NCBI GenBank assembly: GCA_009691725.1 | Contig: SIAP01000004.1 | Coordinates: 49,917-113,916 of the forward strand | DNA length: 64,000 bases | Direction: 5' to 3' | Source of the DNA: Phycisphaerales bacterium | GTDB lineage: Bacteria; Planctomycetota; Phycisphaerae; Phycisphaerales; SM1A02 | In this document: positions 16,724 through 26,212 of the stretch, one piece after another | Numbering within the stretch: position 1 is the first letter of the stretch | Layout: every line of letters starts with the position of its first letter | The notes under the pieces: model-generated | What the model was told of the DNA's origin: nothing | The model's database searches: none | Seen by the model: only the letters and a program-made list of their open reading frames with translations | Position numbers and translations under genes: made by a program

Positions 16724-19700
16724 TTAGATTCCGCCTGGGCAATCACCGTAATTGGCGAGGACTTCGAGGAGGTCGAGTGCATCAATGAACCCGTCGTCGT
16801 TGATATCAGCGATGTCTCCAACTGGATCCGTTGGAACAACTCCGAAGTAGGCGAGGATGAGCACGAGGTCCTCCGCCCCCACACGGCCGTCCGGTGTCGG
16901 CAGTCCACCTTGCGGAATCCCTCCCGCGACATCGCCGTCGCAATCTGGGAACACTTGTCCCAAATCGAACGAGACATTGTCGATGACGACGAAAGCACCC
17001 GTGATGACAATCTTGTCGAAGGAAAAGTTTGGATCGTACTCTTCACCGAATGGCTGACCAATCCGAACTGGTCCGCCGGAATCTGGATCGGTCGGAAAAC
17101 CTGTTGGATATGTTGGAGTTTGAATGAGACGAAGATCGAATGATTGTTCGAACCTCAGCGTTTCGGTTCCGGTGCCCGGATCGACAGAAAATGCCTGAAC
17201 GGAAACAAGATTTGACTCGAGGTACGCATTGTTGGCCAAGTTGGGATATGTGCCTGGATACAACTCCTCCATCTCGAAGTATTCGGTGAAGTCAGCCGCA
17301 TTCAAGTAGAACCGCGCTTCGACGGTGGGTCGCGCCAGAGTCATCGTTGTTACGCCGTTCCCTGACGTGAAGTCGCCTGTCAGTGAATCGAAGAGCAATC
17401 TCTGCCCGTACCCACGAGATCCAAAGGCGATCGCAAAGCCCTGACCGAGGACTCCACCCCACTCGTTGTAACTGCCGTTTCGACCGAGACCGTAATGGTA
17501 AAGGGACGGAATATTGTCGGTGTAGATGAATCCGCCGTCGTTCTGGTCAGGGAACGAATCAACCGTTTCGATCGTTGCGAAGTAGTCAGGGAAAGTTGGA
17601 TCTTCGATGCGAATCTCTGCCAAGACGAGCGCGGAAACACGCGCGATACTGAGCAACCCATCTTGGACACCAAATGGAATAGTCTCAAAGTTTTCGCGGA
17701 AGAGCAGTGTCTGATCTTCGCACTCATCTGGAACACCGTTGGCATTGACATCTTGGCTTTCGCCGCTGGAGATATCGCAGCCGTCCGGAATCTGATTCTG
17801 GTTGCAGTCGATGGGACTTGGGATTCCCGGGTCTTCAACAGCTGTTTCGCAATCATCAGGGATGCTGTTGCCATCGCAGTCGGCTGCGATTGAATCCACG
17901 GCCTCGATGTAGTCGTCGATCAGATTGTCGTTGCAGTCAGTAATCGGGAAGATGCTGCAGCGAAAGCGCGCGAAGTCAAACTTGACCTGTGAGATCGACC
18001 GCGAGTTATTCGCAGTGTCTTCGCCGTCTTCTGTGAGGCGAACATCGGCGGCGATCACCATCGCAGCGGCCGTGTTTGGCAAGTCATCGCCAGTTTCGGT
18101 GCAGGTGTCCGTCGCTGTGCCACATTGCACGCCTGTCGCCTCGATGTACTCGGAATCTGTGCCATCCTCCCCGTCGAAGTCTTGGCACTCAAAGTCAAAC
18201 TCTTCCCCAGCTGCGATAGTGCTCTCTTGCGGACCACCGTAATCGATCCATCGCATATTGGGATTTGAAAAACCAGGCAATCGCACATTCGTGCCGTTGG
18301 GGTATGCCATCACGGTGCGAAACTCTGCGTCGCCGTACCCGTAGGAATCTGGGAAAATGGCGTCCGCAGGGTCCGCGCTTGGGGCATCGTGGTCATGCTG
18401 GCAACCGAAGTTGTGACCGAGCTCGTGGGCGTAGACGGTGTCTCCAAGGATCGTGTGATCCAACAAGCAGAAAGGGGATTCAGAAAAAGCCTGAAGTGTT
18501 GAAATGCTCGATGGTCCAAGATTTCCGCCCGCAGGATCGACCACGGTTGCGTCGACCACGGGGTGGGGATTCCCTGGGAGGGAGAGCCCAGCCATCCCTT
18601 GAGCCTGGGTGTTGGCATCGACCATGACCGAAGCCAGTCCGACAAATGCGCTATCCGACCCGTAATCAGCGCCGATCAGCGCGACTTCATCCGCTCCCAG
18701 AGCGTCTCGCCAGTCAAGCACATAGTCGAGATAGCCATCGCCAGGAGTCATCAACCGCGAAAGATCCACGGCGAATCCAGTACTGACGAATGGTTCTTCC
18801 TGACCGAAAAACCCGTCGCAAACAAGGGCTCCGACGAGCCGAAGTCGCGGCGTGCAGACTTCCGTCTCCGCGGGCGTGACTCCAGGACGCGCTTCGTGGT
18901 ACGCAATGTTTATGGGATCGCTTGCGCAAGTGGCCGGCGCTGGCGCAACCGGTAGTGGGGCTGGCGGGCACACAACGGTGCCGGGCTCTGGGTAGACGCC
19001 ATACCCGCAAACTTGATTGAGCGGATTGGTCGCATCTTGTCCATCAAAGTCCGCTGCGGGCTGCTCTGTAGAGTTGGCGAGCGCAAGATTCGCCTGCGCA
19101 ATAGTCAGCACAGCTTGGTCATACGCGGTAGAACCGGTGGAGACAATCGCATCATTTGCATCCACTGAAAAGACGAATAGAATATCGATGAGGATTCCAC
19201 CATCCTTGACAAGCCCCGGTGGTACCGCGATCGGTCCAACCTCGGGAGGGCATGGGGTAACGGCGCCGCCAGCGATGCCTCCCTCGCCTTGGGTCACTGA
19301 AAAGGATCCAGTCGTCGGGAAGAGCACTTCGCTGGACCCTGGAAGCACTCGACCAACACCACACTCGTTCGGGCCGTGGTCTGGTCGGAGCGTCAACTCG
19401 TATCGACCACCCTGTGCAACTGACAGCGCATATGCCTTGCCATCTCGTCGCAGAAAATATCCAGTCAGACGAGGACCGACGCGCGAGATGATTCCGTAAA
19501 GCGCGTTCTGCGTCTCGCCATGGCGCAGGTAGATCTGGCTTTCATCGACGCCAGTCCATGCACGGCGATCGACGATGAAGTCCATGAAGCCGCCATCGGG
19601 AGTGGTGACCGTCATAGGGTCGCCAACCTTCAGGCTACGAATGCTGTCCGCGGTGAGGCTCAGCGCACCAAGACCAGGCACAGCCAACCTAGAAAGGTCG

Positions 19701-19909
19701 CTGCGACCGTTCCCCATGGCGGGCAAGCGACCAGCACGGGATTCCGTGCCGCCAACCGCCAGCGGAGAGGTGAGTGGCGCAGTTGCCGACTTTCCGTCAG
19801 ATGACTTTCCCTGGGGCCACCCGTCGTTGGCAACTGCGAGAGTGGAAAGAGTGGCGAAGGTCAAGCAGGCGAACGCAATAGCCGAACATTGGGTTGTTTT
19901 CGTAGTCAT
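16724..19909 (-). CDS. Secreted metzincin-type metalloprotease with calcium-binding repeats and C-terminal dockerin-like domain
   Basis: 1061 residues from the ATG at 19909, which begins a clear signal peptide (TTQCSAIAFACLTFATLSTLAVA). A pro-region is followed by the catalytic domain, whose first strand is ILIDILFVFS. The zinc motif HELGHNFGCQH is at 495-505 and the Met-turn TVMAYP at about 533-538, as in reprolysin-like (M12B) proteases. After it come repeats of the DCNDNLIDD, DCDGNSIPDDCE, DCNQNQIPDGCD and DVNANGVPDECE kind, a beta-sandwich-like region and a final dockerin-type segment (DINDDGFIDALDLLEVL). Zinc and Met-turn residues are intact, so it should be active. The substrate is unknown. 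Confidence 0.85.
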   Translation of the reverse strand: MTTKTTQCSAIAFACLTFATLSTLAVANDGWPQGKSSDGKSATAPLTSPLAVGGTESRAGRLPAMGNGRSDLSRLAVPGLGALSLTADSIRSLKVGDPMTVTTPDGGFMDFIVDRRAWTGVDESQIYLRHGETQNALYGIISRVGPRLTGYFLRRDGKAYALSVAQGGRYELTLRPDHGPNECGVGRVLPGSSEVLFPTTGSFSVTQGEGGIAGGAVTPCPPEVGPIAVPPGLVKDGGILIDILFVFSVDANDAIVSTGSTAYDQAVLTIAQANLALANSTEQPAADFDGQDATNPLNQVCGYGVYPEPGTVVCPPAPLPVAPAPATCASDPINIAYHEARPGVTPAETEVCTPRLRLVGALVCDGFFGQEEPFVSTGFAVDLSRLMTPGDGYLDYVLDWRDALGADEVALIGADYGSDSAFVGLASVMVDANTQAQGMAGLSLPGNPHPVVDATVVDPAGGNLGPSSISTLQAFSESPFCLLDHTILGDTVYAHELGHNFGCQHDHDAPSADPADAIFPDSYGYGDAEFRTVMAYPNGTNVRLPGFSNPNMRWIDYGGPQESTIAAGEEFDFECQDFDGEDGTDSEYIEATGVQCGTATDTCTETGDDLPNTAAAMVIAADVRLTEDGEDTANNSRSISQVKFDFARFRCSIFPITDCNDNLIDDYIEAVDSIAADCDGNSIPDDCETAVEDPGIPSPIDCNQNQIPDGCDISSGESQDVNANGVPDECEDQTLLFRENFETIPFGVQDGLLSIARVSALVLAEIRIEDPTFPDYFATIETVDSFPDQNDGGFIYTDNIPSLYHYGLGRNGSYNEWGGVLGQGFAIAFGSRGYGQRLLFDSLTGDFTSGNGVTTMTLARPTVEARFYLNAADFTEYFEMEELYPGTYPNLANNAYLESNLVSVQAFSVDPGTGTETLRFEQSFDLRLIQTPTYPTGFPTDPDSGGPVRIGQPFGEEYDPNFSFDKIVITGAFVVIDNVSFDLGQVFPDCDGDVAGGIPQGGLPTPDGRVGAEDLVLILAYFGVVPTDPVGDIADINDDGFIDALDLLEVLANYGDCPGGI

Positions 19910-20079
19910 GGAAGGTCTCTCGATGCGAGTGATGCGGGGCGGAGTAAGTGTGAGGCAGCGAAAACTGCAGCCACACGATTGCGTGTTCCTGCGACGCCCC
20001 GCAGGGAACACGTCAAATATGGGCTGGATTCTGAGGTTGTCAAGTTTTTGAATCGCAAATCAGGTTCTCGAGGTTGCAC

Positions 20080-23000
20080 CTACGGACCGCATGGCGGTCC
20101 GACATCAATGAGTGGCGAGTTGTAATTCACAATGATTTGATCCACCCAAATCTGTGCCTGTCCAAATCCGCCGAGTGGAACAAACACCGCGCGTGCGGCA
20201 AGCTGAACGCCATTTGCCGTGGGAATACCCATATCCGATGGGTTCACGCATGCGGGCATCGTGAATTGAGGAAGGGTGGTGTTGACCGCAGGAAGTACCC
20301 CGATGTAGGGAGGGGCGAAGTTCCAACGATTTGTACTGTGGTTGTAAATGAAGACAATCACCATTGCGGTGGAGACGGAAACAGTTCGCCCAGTGACCTC
20401 CACTGAAATACTCTGCAAGTCCTCGGTGCTCTGCAGTTCGACGGTGCGGATGACCTGGACATCAAGAATTCGATTTCCAGTTGGGTAAAAAACTGGAGGG
20501 CCAAGACCCGATGACGCTGTGTTGGACTGAGGTCTCGCAGTTCGCGTTTTCACAAACTTGTTGTCCCTCTCGCGGATGGCAAACTGATTTCCGGAGAGCA
20601 GCGTCCCACAAACGATCTGGAATGTGGTCTGGTTGCCGTCATAGAAATCTCCTGTGATCACTGCTGCGCCAAGCCGCCGGAGATTGGGAAATCCTCCGAT
20701 GGGTGCCTCTCCTTCTCCCGCGATACCGCCTGCACCCCCTGCGAGCGTTTCACCGATCACAGCATCCTCGAAGGTCGGATTATCCGCTGCCGACAGACCA
20801 CACTGCTGGAAGGTATTGCCTTGGTCGCTCATGAGCTCCTGAATGTTGCGAGGGCTCAGCGGTTGACCGTCGTACACCTGCTTCGCGAGTGCTTGCGCCA
20901 TCGCAGCAACTCCGCCGATTTGCGCAGCCGCCGCACTGGTTCCTCCCCAGTTGGCGGTGTAGGCACGCAACCGATTGGTCTCGTACTCGGCAACGGCAGC
21001 GTTTGTTGAAACACCAGTGTTTTCTCCGCTAAACAAGTCGCCGTAGCCGAGCGTGCAGACTCCCTTGCCCCACGCAGCGACATGGACGGTCGCGGGCGCG
21101 GTGCCAGAGAAATTGCTCATGTTTGCCCGACAGTAATTGAGTCCGGGATAGACGGTGGCAGATAACGGAGCGACGATGTACTGGAATCCTGGCCAGTTCG
21201 CACCAGCGACGATTGCATCCTCGGAACCCTCGATTGGCTCGAGTACCACCTGCGAGGCGTTCCCCGCAGCAAGCACAAAGGTCACACCGGCGCCCAGCCC
21301 AGTGGTGATGACAGCAGCTCGCGATTCGATGGTGTTGAGAGGCTGACCAGCCTGTGCAATTGGGAGAACGATGACATTGCTCGGATTGGGATCGGTCGCG
21401 CTGATACTCGATAACTGGTCAATGGCGTTGGTCATCGCAGTCAGGAGCCGACCTTGCTCCTCGAATGATTCAGTTGGAAAGAAATAGGGTCGTACTGTGG
21501 GAACGACACCAGTGACACCGAAGTCATTCTCATTTGCGAAAAGCACTCCAAGCGAAGCACAACCATGAGCGGGCGCTGTGTAAAACGATCCAGAAAATGT
21601 GGGAGGTGGTGCGCTTTGATCATTGATGACCAATGGCGTTTGACCAGACTCCAAAATCACTTTGGAGAGACCTGTTACTGGGTCGATCAGATCTTCATGA
21701 TTCACCAGTGCGGATGGTTCAACGACCGCGACTTTGATGGTTGGCAACTGCGGTCCATTGGTTCCGGGGAACTGGTCAATCAGACTTATCATCGATGCGA
21801 GATCGAGTCCACCGCCCCGAAATCCAGTCACCGCGATAAATGGCAGAAAGATGCCCGGTGGTGCTGGCGGCGGAGGATTCGGTCCCGTGTAGGGATCTGG
21901 ATACTTCTGTGCGGTTGTGTAGATCGCCAGTGGTGCGCTGCCAGGCGTTGTAACCGGAGGTGGGATCTCCAACATCGTTGCGTCGAAGAGTGGCGAAAGT
22001 GCCTGCGTGTTGGGATTCAGTGGCGATCCGCCATCGAAGATGTATCCAACTGTTGAGTAGCACGCGTCATAAAAACCCAGCGCCATCGCGGCGCAGTCTT
22101 CGTCCCACGAAATCGAACAGCAGGTCACATCCTCGAAGCACACTTCGCGGCAACAATCAGGGTTGGCAGCGCCCGCGAGAGAATGGGCTATGAATGGCGA
22201 TGACTGAATCATGATCGATTCTTCGCTCGGATCGAAGGGGCAATTCCATGGAAATGGCCCCGGGGTAACCGGCGGAAGAATCGTCTGCAGGCAAGTATCT
22301 GCGGGAGATTGACCACCGAATGCAGAGGGCCCCAAGAGGTTGGCGAGCGTCGCGCATACTTGGTCCCAACACACCTCACAACCCGGTCGAACAGCGGTGA
22401 TCACTGGGCAAAGCACAGGGTCGTCGCAGAAGCCAACGAAGTTGCCATCTTCATCGATGGTTCCGGGATGTGGGAAGTAGCAGGGCCACGAGACGCATTG
22501 GTCCGTCGAAGGTCCACATTCGGGGCAGTTTCTCGCTACACCAGCCGTCACTATCCCGCATTGCGGCGCAGGATCCGGACAGGGCTGTCCTTGAGGCGCA
22601 CGACGTGGTTCGGCAAGTTCAGTCTTGGTCTCAATCTCGACCCATTGCACCTCGGGAAGAGATAGAAAGTCACGACCGGCGGCCACCAATTGGCTCGGCG
22701 CGATTCCGTCGAGACACATCATCGCAGCGAGATCGGGCATCGACTTGCCACTTCGTGTTTCGGCGCGCGTACGAATGCTTTCGAGTTTCGTGGTCTCAAC
22801 ATTGATCGCCTGGCGGATGGTGCAGCCGTACTTCGCGAGGAGTCCGGAGGTGGAGCTGGTGTCCATTCCTCGGATATTGAAGAGCTCTGCTCCGGCAGTC
22901 CGAGGCGCACGCATGCCAGTCTGCGGACCGTACATCACGATGAGTCTGCCAGTGTGTTCTGGTGTGCCCCACACAGGATGGATCGGCATTTGAAGTGCCG

Positions 23001-23136
23001 ACGGAGTTTTAACGACAGGCTTGGCACCAACTTGGGCAACGGACTTGCCGACGACAGGAGCACCCTCAATCGCTTGAACGACGCTTGCCATTGAACAGAG
23101 TGCGATTGAGAGCAACGCAGAAAAGATGAGGCGCAT
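20080..23136 (-). CDS. Secreted subtilisin-like (S8) protein with Asp-to-Glu change in the catalytic triad
   Basis: 1018 residues. Signal peptide MRLIFSALLSIALCSMASVVQA, an inhibitor-like pro-region to about 170, and a Cys-rich insert at about 185-365 with CCREVCFEDVTCC. The S8 fold then follows. The first-strand Asp position reads VAVVEPS, giving Glu473. His524 is in AHGCASLG, the oxyanion Asn626 in LAAGNAS, and Ser734 in WGGTSAAAAQIGG. Normal enzymes have VAVxDTG and GTSMAAP. The C terminus (about 850-1018) is a beta-rich domain. Whether Glu can replace Asp is uncertain; it may be a weak enzyme or a binding protein. 170 bases separate it from the downstream metzincin gene. Confidence 0.78.
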   Translation of the reverse strand: MRLIFSALLSIALCSMASVVQAIEGAPVVGKSVAQVGAKPVVKTPSALQMPIHPVWGTPEHTGRLIVMYGPQTGMRAPRTAGAELFNIRGMDTSSTSGLLAKYGCTIRQAINVETTKLESIRTRAETRSGKSMPDLAAMMCLDGIAPSQLVAAGRDFLSLPEVQWVEIETKTELAEPRRAPQGQPCPDPAPQCGIVTAGVARNCPECGPSTDQCVSWPCYFPHPGTIDEDGNFVGFCDDPVLCPVITAVRPGCEVCWDQVCATLANLLGPSAFGGQSPADTCLQTILPPVTPGPFPWNCPFDPSEESIMIQSSPFIAHSLAGAANPDCCREVCFEDVTCCSISWDEDCAAMALGFYDACYSTVGYIFDGGSPLNPNTQALSPLFDATMLEIPPPVTTPGSAPLAIYTTAQKYPDPYTGPNPPPPAPPGIFLPFIAVTGFRGGGLDLASMISLIDQFPGTNGPQLPTIKVAVVEPSALVNHEDLIDPVTGLSKVILESGQTPLVINDQSAPPPTFSGSFYTAPAHGCASLGVLFANENDFGVTGVVPTVRPYFFPTESFEEQGRLLTAMTNAIDQLSSISATDPNPSNVIVLPIAQAGQPLNTIESRAAVITTGLGAGVTFVLAAGNASQVVLEPIEGSEDAIVAGANWPGFQYIVAPLSATVYPGLNYCRANMSNFSGTAPATVHVAAWGKGVCTLGYGDLFSGENTGVSTNAAVAEYETNRLRAYTANWGGTSAAAAQIGGVAAMAQALAKQVYDGQPLSPRNIQELMSDQGNTFQQCGLSAADNPTFEDAVIGETLAGGAGGIAGEGEAPIGGFPNLRRLGAAVITGDFYDGNQTTFQIVCGTLLSGNQFAIRERDNKFVKTRTARPQSNTASSGLGPPVFYPTGNRILDVQVIRTVELQSTEDLQSISVEVTGRTVSVSTAMVIVFIYNHSTNRWNFAPPYIGVLPAVNTTLPQFTMPACVNPSDMGIPTANGVQLAARAVFVPLGGFGQAQIWVDQIIVNYNSPLIDVGPPCGP

Positions 23137-23258
23137 AAAAATTGGAACTCCGATTATTCGCTATCCAAAAGAGCCATTCCATAACGCAGACAACAGGTCT
23201 TTCAAGTGTAGCGCCAAAACTCCAGCCTGCAGCGAATCTCGCTTCGGCTCTCGCACAA

Positions 23259-24599
23259 TCACGACATGGACTTGTGGCTCTTGAGAACCCGGTGACCGAT
23301 GTCGCGTCGAAAAAACGAGCCGCGGAATGTGACAGACGCTGCGAGTGCGGTGGCCCGACCGCTCGCATCCTCGAGGTCGCTCCCCAGACAAGTTGCTGTG
23401 ACGACACGACCTCCGGACGTTGCAACTTTCCCCGCAGCGTCCCGCTTGGTTGCCCCGTGAAACATCCAGTGGTCGCCAGCCTTGGAATCGCTCGCAGAGT
23501 CGATCATTTGGAGTCCCTGAATCGTCCGACCCTTCGGATGAGGACCAGGGTAACCCTCGCTGCAAACCACAACACAACAGGCAGGGCGCTGATCAAACCC
23601 GAAATCAGCATCCGCGAGATTTCCGGTTGCCGTGAGCCAGAGCGTCTTCAGGAGATCTCCCCGAAAGCGTGCCATCAACACCTGCGTCTCAGGATCTCCA
23701 AAGCGGCAATTGAATTCCAGGACCTTGGGTCCAGCAGGAGTCAACATGATTCCTGCAAACAAGACTCCGCGAAACTCAACTCCTTGTCTGCGGAGTCCAT
23801 CCACTGCGGGCACGAAAACATCCCGCGCGATGGCCTGCATATCGCTGTCACTCAAGAGCGGCGTTGGACAGAACGCGCCCATCCCTCCAGTGTTTGGACC
23901 CGTGTCACCCTCGCCAACTTGCTTGTAATCCTGGCAAGTGTCGAGAAGCGTGATCGTCCGTCCATCCACGAGCGCGAGAATTGAAACCTCCTGTCCCTCG
24001 AGTCGTTCTTCAATCACCACCGAGTCGCCAGCCTCACCAAATGCTCTCGTCCCCATGCACTTCTGGACAGCTGCGATCGCCTCCGTCGCATTGCGGCAGA
24101 CGGTGACACCCTTGCCGGCGCAAAGCCCAGTCGCCTTGACAACGCAGGGCTCATCACGCTCGGTGACATAGGTCAGCGCTGCGCTCAGTGTCGTACAGAC
24201 CCGCCCCTCAGCGGTTGGGATCGATGTTTGCCTCATGATCGACTTTGCGTATGCCTTGTCCCACTCGAGTCTCGCCGCCGCTTTCGTTGGACCGAAGATC
24301 GGGCGCGTGGGAAGCGCCAGCGCATCGACCATCCCCTCGGCAAGCGGGCCCTCTGGGCCGATGATGATGAAACCAATCTGTTCCTTTATCAGCCATCGCT
24401 CGAGGTAGTACTTACGATTGAGCGAAAACTCCTCTGGGCACGCTGTGGCGAATTGCAGGAGTCCTGCGTTGGCGCTCGGTTCCACCCAGAGTTTGCCGAG
24501 GTGTGGCGATTGCGAAAGTCGCCACGCAAGCGCGTGCTCGCGACCTCCGGTTCCAACGAGGAGGACATTCAATTTTTCTGGAAGCGGGCTCGTGGTCAT
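23259..24599 (-). CDS. purD: Phosphoribosylamine-glycine ligase
   Basis: 446 residues, near the family length. N-terminal VLLVGTGGREHALAWRLSQS is the PurD signature. The ATP-grasp domain contains PCVVKATGLCAGKGVTVC and the conserved YKQVGEGDTGPNTGGMGAFCP. FNCRFGDPETQ supplies metal-binding residues, and the C-terminal domain is present. It catalyses the second step of purine synthesis, joining phosphoribosylamine and glycine with ATP. It is on its own here, divergent from the secreted protein at 24743 and 122 bases upstream of the subtilisin-like gene on the same strand; other pur genes are not in the window. Confidence 0.96.
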   Translation of the reverse strand: MTTSPLPEKLNVLLVGTGGREHALAWRLSQSPHLGKLWVEPSANAGLLQFATACPEEFSLNRKYYLERWLIKEQIGFIIIGPEGPLAEGMVDALALPTRPIFGPTKAAARLEWDKAYAKSIMRQTSIPTAEGRVCTTLSAALTYVTERDEPCVVKATGLCAGKGVTVCRNATEAIAAVQKCMGTRAFGEAGDSVVIEERLEGQEVSILALVDGRTITLLDTCQDYKQVGEGDTGPNTGGMGAFCPTPLLSDSDMQAIARDVFVPAVDGLRRQGVEFRGVLFAGIMLTPAGPKVLEFNCRFGDPETQVLMARFRGDLLKTLWLTATGNLADADFGFDQRPACCVVVCSEGYPGPHPKGRTIQGLQMIDSASDSKAGDHWMFHGATKRDAAGKVATSGGRVVTATCLGSDLEDASGRATALAASVTFRGSFFRRDIGHRVLKSHKSMS

Positions 24600-24742
24600 T
24601 CATCGTCTTTCACTGTGCTGCGTGAGGATTCGTCGACGCCAGAATCGAAGAGTCCGTGGGGGAGGATCTTGCGGGATTCAGGCGAAGGGTCGAGTGTACC
24701 GATGTGTTCGCCGTCAACACTCTGCTACCCTGCCGAATTCCT

Positions 24743-26212
24743 ATGCACACGCCGCTTTTCCGATTTCGTGCTTCCTTTTTGTTGCTCGTCGCTGCTGTTT
24801 GCAGTGCACCCACATTGCGTGCCGAAGACGCTGCCGTCGCTTCTGCGCTCAATGCAAGGCTCAAGGGGGTGAACGAACAGAACAGGAGTTCCAAACCTGT
24901 CTTGGATGCGTTTCTGAAATTGACCGCCCCGCCAATCCAATTCGGGAATGACTTCAATCAATCGACCATCTGGCCAAAGATGGACAGGTGGACCGAGGTG
25001 TCGAAGTGGGCAGAGGCGAACTCCGCGATGGGCAAAGCGTTGCTCGGTGCGCAGTTCGCGACATCATTCGGATTGCCCTATGGCGTCGCGAATGCCGACC
25101 CTGCGTGGATCAAAGCAGGGTTGACCACGTCTCTTGGCGAAGGTGCGACCGTCGGTCGAGTTGGGTTCAACTATTTCCCGGCCGTACGAGCGATTGGTGC
25201 ATACGCCACTGCGGAGATGTATCGCCTCGTGGATGCTGGACAGATCGAAGAGGGGTTCATGATGGGCATCGCATACGCCCGCTTCCTTCGGCAGGTCTGC
25301 GAGCAGGAAATGCTTGCAGAGAAGCGCTTTGGTTTGGAAAACCTCGCTGAACACCTCTCGGTTCACCGCGATTGCATGTGGCAGTATCTCGACCGATTGC
25401 CAGTTGAGGTGATGCAAAAGCTCGCGCTGAAGGAGTACACATTTCTCAAGCCATCGGACAACGAAAGACTCCGTCGACTCCAGATGCCCGAGGGCGATCA
25501 GATTCTTGCAGCTGCGGTGTTGAAGCAGGCGCTGACCGCCGAGACGTCTGGGAGTGTTGATCCAGAGCAATTCGCAAGCGTGATTGGGTCGCAGTCGACA
25601 GCGGGAGGGGTGCTGCAACGCTTCTCGTCACAGGAAATGTTGCGCCGGGTTGCATCTGTCCACGGTTCGCTCGAGGCGAGCCATGAAAAGCTGGCGCAGG
25701 TGTACGACGATTGGTGGAGGCGTTGGCGCATTCGTCCCTACACCACGATCCATCAGATGGCCACCGAATTCTCTCGCACCAATCCGATCAAGTATGGGGC
25801 CGTGATCGCCATGCTCGGCGATCTCGACAGCGCATTCGTGTGGCGCAATGTCGTTATCGCAGAAGTGAACGGGACGGTCATGTCCGCGGGGCTCTGCGGG
25901 TACTACCGCGAATTCAAGAACTCATGGCCAAAGGATCGCGAGCGCGCATACGCGGTCTTCTTTCAAAAGCGATTCGACTTCGATCCCTTCGACAAGAAGG
26001 CGGGTCGGTTGCAGTACAAAGCCCTCGCTGCCAAGCACGCGATCGATACGCCGCTTGGTCGAGTCTGGGCGACGGGTTGCATGGTGTGGGCACTCGCTTC
26101 GAACCACGAAGACGATGAAGGCGCTTCGCATGCACCAGATGGGTCTGTCGGCGATTTGGTGGTCTGGCCTCCTGTCCGAGCCCTCGCGCGTGAAGAGGGA
26201 TTGTTGAAGTGA
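24743..26212 (+). CDS. Secreted protein of unknown function
   Basis: 489 residues from the ATG at 24743, selected because it begins a signal peptide (MHTPLFRFRASFLLLVAAVCSAPTLRA, cleaved near residue 27). The mature part looks mostly helical, with no repeats, Cys clusters or catalytic motif that I recognise. Noticeable stretches are WTEVSKWAEANSAMGKALLG, GRVGFNYFPAVRAIGAYATAEMYRLV and YDDWWRRWRIRPYTT. The TGA overlaps the GTG of trxB (GTGA), so the two are translationally coupled, which may hint at a link to envelope redox or only to shared expression. Confidence 0.75.
   Translation: MHTPLFRFRASFLLLVAAVCSAPTLRAEDAAVASALNARLKGVNEQNRSSKPVLDAFLKLTAPPIQFGNDFNQSTIWPKMDRWTEVSKWAEANSAMGKALLGAQFATSFGLPYGVANADPAWIKAGLTTSLGEGATVGRVGFNYFPAVRAIGAYATAEMYRLVDAGQIEEGFMMGIAYARFLRQVCEQEMLAEKRFGLENLAEHLSVHRDCMWQYLDRLPVEVMQKLALKEYTFLKPSDNERLRRLQMPEGDQILAAAVLKQALTAETSGSVDPEQFASVIGSQSTAGGVLQRFSSQEMLRRVASVHGSLEASHEKLAQVYDDWWRRWRIRPYTTIHQMATEFSRTNPIKYGAVIAMLGDLDSAFVWRNVVIAEVNGTVMSAGLCGYYREFKNSWPKDRERAYAVFFQKRFDFDPFDKKAGRLQYKALAAKHAIDTPLGRVWATGCMVWALASNHEDDEGASHAPDGSVGDLVVWPPVRALAREEGLLK

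Noticed and set aside
20084..20100. GGACCGC/GCGGTCC hairpin at the end of the subtilisin-like gene as a terminator
   Set aside because: The stem lies inside the coding end and is not followed by a U run on the minus strand.
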